Under the pieces are notes generated by a model. That model did not search any database. It was not told the DNA's origin and saw only the letters and a program-made list of their open reading frames with translations. The position numbers were made by a program, and so were the translations under genes. Below are positions 4,493-6,246 of a DNA stretch of 6,246 nucleotides, piece by piece. The DNA is taken from positions 1-6,246 of the forward strand of contig CABUBH010000069.1 in the NCBI GenBank assembly GCA_902489775.1, written 5' to 3'. Source of the DNA: an uncultured Collinsella sp. GTDB taxonomy: Bacteria; Actinomycetota; Coriobacteriia; Coriobacteriales; Coriobacteriaceae. Each line of letters starts with the position of its first letter. Position 1 is the first letter of the stretch.

Positions 4493-5212
4493 ATGATTCC
4501 CAAATATGAGTCAATAGCTGCGGATATTCGTCGCAGCATCGAGGATGGCGCCCTTAAGCCGGGCGACAAACTGCCCACCGTCGTTGAGTTCTGCGAGCTG
4601 TATGGCGTTTCCAAAATCACCGTCAAACGAGCGATTGAGCAGATTACCGAGGAAGGCTTGGTCACAAGCCGTCGCGGATCGGGCACCTACGTCAAGGACA
4701 CAGCGGGGCTTCCCGGCAAAGCGTTTTTCCAAGGCAGAAACGACCGCGCCCAGGGCTTTACCTACGAGCATCGCGGCGAGAAGGTCGCCTCGGTGGTCTA
4801 CGATTTCTCGATCGTCAATCCGCCGGCAGAGGTTGCCACCCAGCTGGGAATGGCCGAAGACGACTTTGCCTATCACATCGTGCGCGTACGCGAGGTCGAT
4901 GGCCTGCCCATCGTTATCGAGTACACCTATATGCCGCTCGAGCTGATCCCGGGTCTGAAGAAAAAGGACCTGTACGCGTCGGTCTACAGCTATATCCGCG
5001 AGCAGTGCGGGCTTAAGATCTCGAGCTTCCACCGCACCATCCGCGCCGTGGCGGCAACCGAGGAAGAGGCTGAGCGCTTGAACACCAAGCCCGGCTCTCC
5101 CCTGCTCGAGCTCAACCAGATTGGCTTTTTGGACAGCGGTGCCGCGTTTGAGTACTCAATCTCGCGCAACGTTGGCGACCGCTTTGAGCTGCACAACGTA
5201 ACGTTGGCTTAA
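4493..5212 (+). CDS. GntR-family (HutC-type) transcriptional regulator with UTRA domain
   Basis: A 239-residue DNA-binding regulator. The N-terminal winged helix-turn-helix (about 1-70) has the GntR pattern: IAADIRRSIEDGALKPGDKLP, then a recognition helix around VSKITVKRAIEQI (39-51), and the wing RRGSGTYV (60-67). A UTRA ligand domain (about 90-235) follows, including EYTYMPLELIPG (143-154) and the terminal strand ending FELHNVTLA. Length is normal for the family. The start is set by AAAGGGGG (4481-4488), 4 nt upstream. UTRA domains bind small metabolites, often sugar phosphates; lying between glk and manA, a hexose phosphate is a reasonable inferred ligand. It probably represses its own operon and glk through the TAGAGCG boxes, although neither binding nor ligand can be read from sequence. 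manA follows on the same strand after 72 nt. Confidence 0.93.
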   Translation: MIPKYESIAADIRRSIEDGALKPGDKLPTVVEFCELYGVSKITVKRAIEQITEEGLVTSRRGSGTYVKDTAGLPGKAFFQGRNDRAQGFTYEHRGEKVASVVYDFSIVNPPAEVATQLGMAEDDFAYHIVRVREVDGLPIVIEYTYMPLELIPGLKKKDLYASVYSYIREQCGLKISSFHRTIRAVAATEEEAERLNTKPGSPLLELNQIGFLDSGAAFEYSISRNVGDRFELHNVTLA

Positions 5213-5224
5213 GTTTGTAATCCG

Positions 5225-5262
5225 GCGGGCGCTCGCTTTGGCTTATTTCGCGAGGCGCCTGC
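5225..5262 (+). other. Hairpin between gntR and manA
   Basis: GCGGGCGCTCGC (5225-5236) pairs with GCGA-GGCGCCTGC (5250-5262), 12 pairs including one G-U, with G5254 bulged and a 13-nt AT-rich loop. No T-run follows, so it is unlikely to stop transcription. It ends 10 nt before the manA ribosome site and may affect relative expression or RNA stability. Confidence 0.45.
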
Positions 5263-5272
5263 GCAACCTGAT

Positions 5273-5277
5273 GGGGG
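5273..5277 (+). promoter_or_regulatory. manA ribosome binding site, decides start
   Basis: GGGGG lies 7 nt before ATG 5285 but only 1 nt before an in-frame ATG at 5279. The spacing favours 5285, giving a protein that starts MSDLIKLTP. Confidence 0.7.
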
Positions 5278-5284
5278 TATGCAC

Positions 5285-6217
5285 ATGTCCGATTTGATTA
5301 AACTCACGCCGATCTTCCACGAGAAGATTTGGGGCGGCCGCCAGCTGGAGACCGTCTTTGGCTATGACATTCCCGAGGGTCCCATCGGCGAGTGCTGGGC
5401 CATCTCGGCTCATCCCAACGGCGACTGCCAGATTGCGGAGGGCCCGTACGCCGGCCACACGCTGTCGTGGCTGTGGGCCGAACACCGCGAGCTCTTTGGC
5501 AACTGCGAGGGCAAGGAGTTCCCGCTGCTCATTAAGATTCTGGACGCCAAGGACGATCTGTCGATCCAGATCCACCCCAACGACGAGTACGCCGCCGAGC
5601 ACGAGAACGGCAGCCTGGGCAAGACCGAGTGCTGGTACGTGCTGGATTGCGAGCCCGGCTCCACGATCATCGTCGGCCAGCGCGCGCATGACCGCGCCGA
5701 GGCCGCACAGATGATTGAGGACGGCCGTTGGGACGACATGCTCAACGTGCTGCCGATCCACAAGGGCGACTTTTTCCAGATCGACTCCGGCACCGTGCAC
5801 GCCATCAAGACCGGCACGTTGATTCTTGAGACGCAGCAGTCGAGTGACGTGACGTATCGCCTGTACGACTACGACCGCCCGGGCACCGACGGCAAGCTGC
5901 GCCCGCTGCACATTGAGCAGAGCCTGGACTGCATTAACTTTAACGCACAGGCCCCGACCGACGGTACCGTGACCGCGCCCGAGGTCGACGGCGTAACCGA
6001 GCTCGAGTCCAACCCCTGCTACACCGTCGATCGCGTGCGTGTCGACGGCAGCAAGACCTTGGAGCAGCGCTGGCCCTTCATGTGCCTGTCAGTCATCGAC
6101 GGCGAAGGCACCGTCTGCGGCGACCCCGTCCACAAGGGCAGTCACCTGCTGGCACCCAGTACCGTGGACAAGATTGAGCTCGAAGGCAAGATGGAACTGA
6201 TCATCAGCCACCTGTAA
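5285..6217 (+). CDS. manA: Mannose-6-phosphate isomerase, class I
   Basis: A 310-residue zinc enzyme that interconverts mannose 6-phosphate and fructose 6-phosphate, linking mannose use (or GDP-mannose supply) to glycolysis. It is of the short, Bacillus-like type (about 315 aa). The N-terminus has the family pattern FHEKIWGG (11-18). Zinc ligands are Gln95 and His97 in QIHPND, Glu115 in KTECWYVLD and His172 in GTVHAI. ETQQSSDVTYRLYDYDR (182-198) contains the active-site Arg192. The C-terminal part (about 220-310) forms the second cupin-like half; it is complete and ends in a normal TAA. It probably shares a transcript with gntR; glk lies on the other side of the regulator. The direction in the cell (catabolic or biosynthetic) is not visible; the neighbours suggest catabolism. 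Confidence 0.96.
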   Translation: MSDLIKLTPIFHEKIWGGRQLETVFGYDIPEGPIGECWAISAHPNGDCQIAEGPYAGHTLSWLWAEHRELFGNCEGKEFPLLIKILDAKDDLSIQIHPNDEYAAEHENGSLGKTECWYVLDCEPGSTIIVGQRAHDRAEAAQMIEDGRWDDMLNVLPIHKGDFFQIDSGTVHAIKTGTLILETQQSSDVTYRLYDYDRPGTDGKLRPLHIEQSLDCINFNAQAPTDGTVTAPEVDGVTELESNPCYTVDRVRVDGSKTLEQRWPFMCLSVIDGEGTVCGDPVHKGSHLLAPSTVDKIELEGKMELIISHL

Positions 6218-6223
6218 GTTACC

Positions 6224-6246
6224 GGTCCCCAAGCGCTCGCCGGGGG
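6224..6246 (+). terminator. Possible start of manA terminator, cut by window end
   Basis: Seven bases after the manA stop, GGTCCCC (6224-6230) is followed by CGGGGG (6241-6246), so CCCC can pair with GGGG around an 11-12-base loop. The window ends before any remaining stem or T-run, so this is only a likely terminator. Confidence 0.35.

Noticed and set aside
4511..5032. 173-codon minus-strand frame opposite gntR
   Set aside because: Antisense to the GntR gene; no motif and no ribosome site.
5243..5911. 222-codon minus-strand frame opposite manA
   Set aside because: Antisense shadow of manA with Val/Leu/Ala/Arg-rich composition and no domain.

Overview
This 6.2-kb window looks like chromosomal DNA from a high-GC, gut-type anaerobic actinobacterium. 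A member of the Coriobacteriia close to Collinsella is my best guess, inferred from GC-rich codon use, AT-richer intergenic regions and the gene families present. No marker gene proves this. There are five confident protein genes and no rRNA, tRNA, CRISPR array or insertion sequence.

Layout. Bases 1-486 have no convincing gene. They hold a series of hairpins, including a 12-bp perfect hairpin and a strong intrinsic terminator at 359-397. Three minus-strand genes follow, read from right to left: glk (ROK glucokinase, 4156-3203), ppaC (family II Mn-dependent inorganic pyrophosphatase, 3036-2113) and nhaA (Na+/H+ antiporter, 1845-487). ppaC has its own terminator (2093-2054). The gap between ppaC and nhaA holds consecutive hairpins ending in a second complete minus-strand terminator only 33 nt before the nhaA start codon. 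On the plus strand lie gntR (GntR/HutC-type repressor with a UTRA domain, 4493-5212) and manA (class I mannose-6-phosphate isomerase, 5285-6217), which probably share a transcript.

How the genes fit together. glk and gntR-manA diverge from a 336-bp control region. This contains a good minus-strand promoter (TTGAAA-17 bp-TAATAC), a perfect 12-bp palindrome with a second imperfect copy 22 bp away, and a three-arm hairpin that can form terminators in the glk leader. The simplest reading is a hexose/mannose unit: the kinase makes a hexose 6-phosphate, ManA converts mannose 6-phosphate to fructose 6-phosphate, and the GntR protein controls both sides. PpaC and NhaA are housekeeping functions (pyrophosphate removal; sodium and pH homeostasis).

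The most interesting parts are non-coding: the nhaA leader, which looks like a transcription-attenuation riboregulator, and the glk-gntR divergent region. Both are predictions from reading the sequence; no folding or database search was run.
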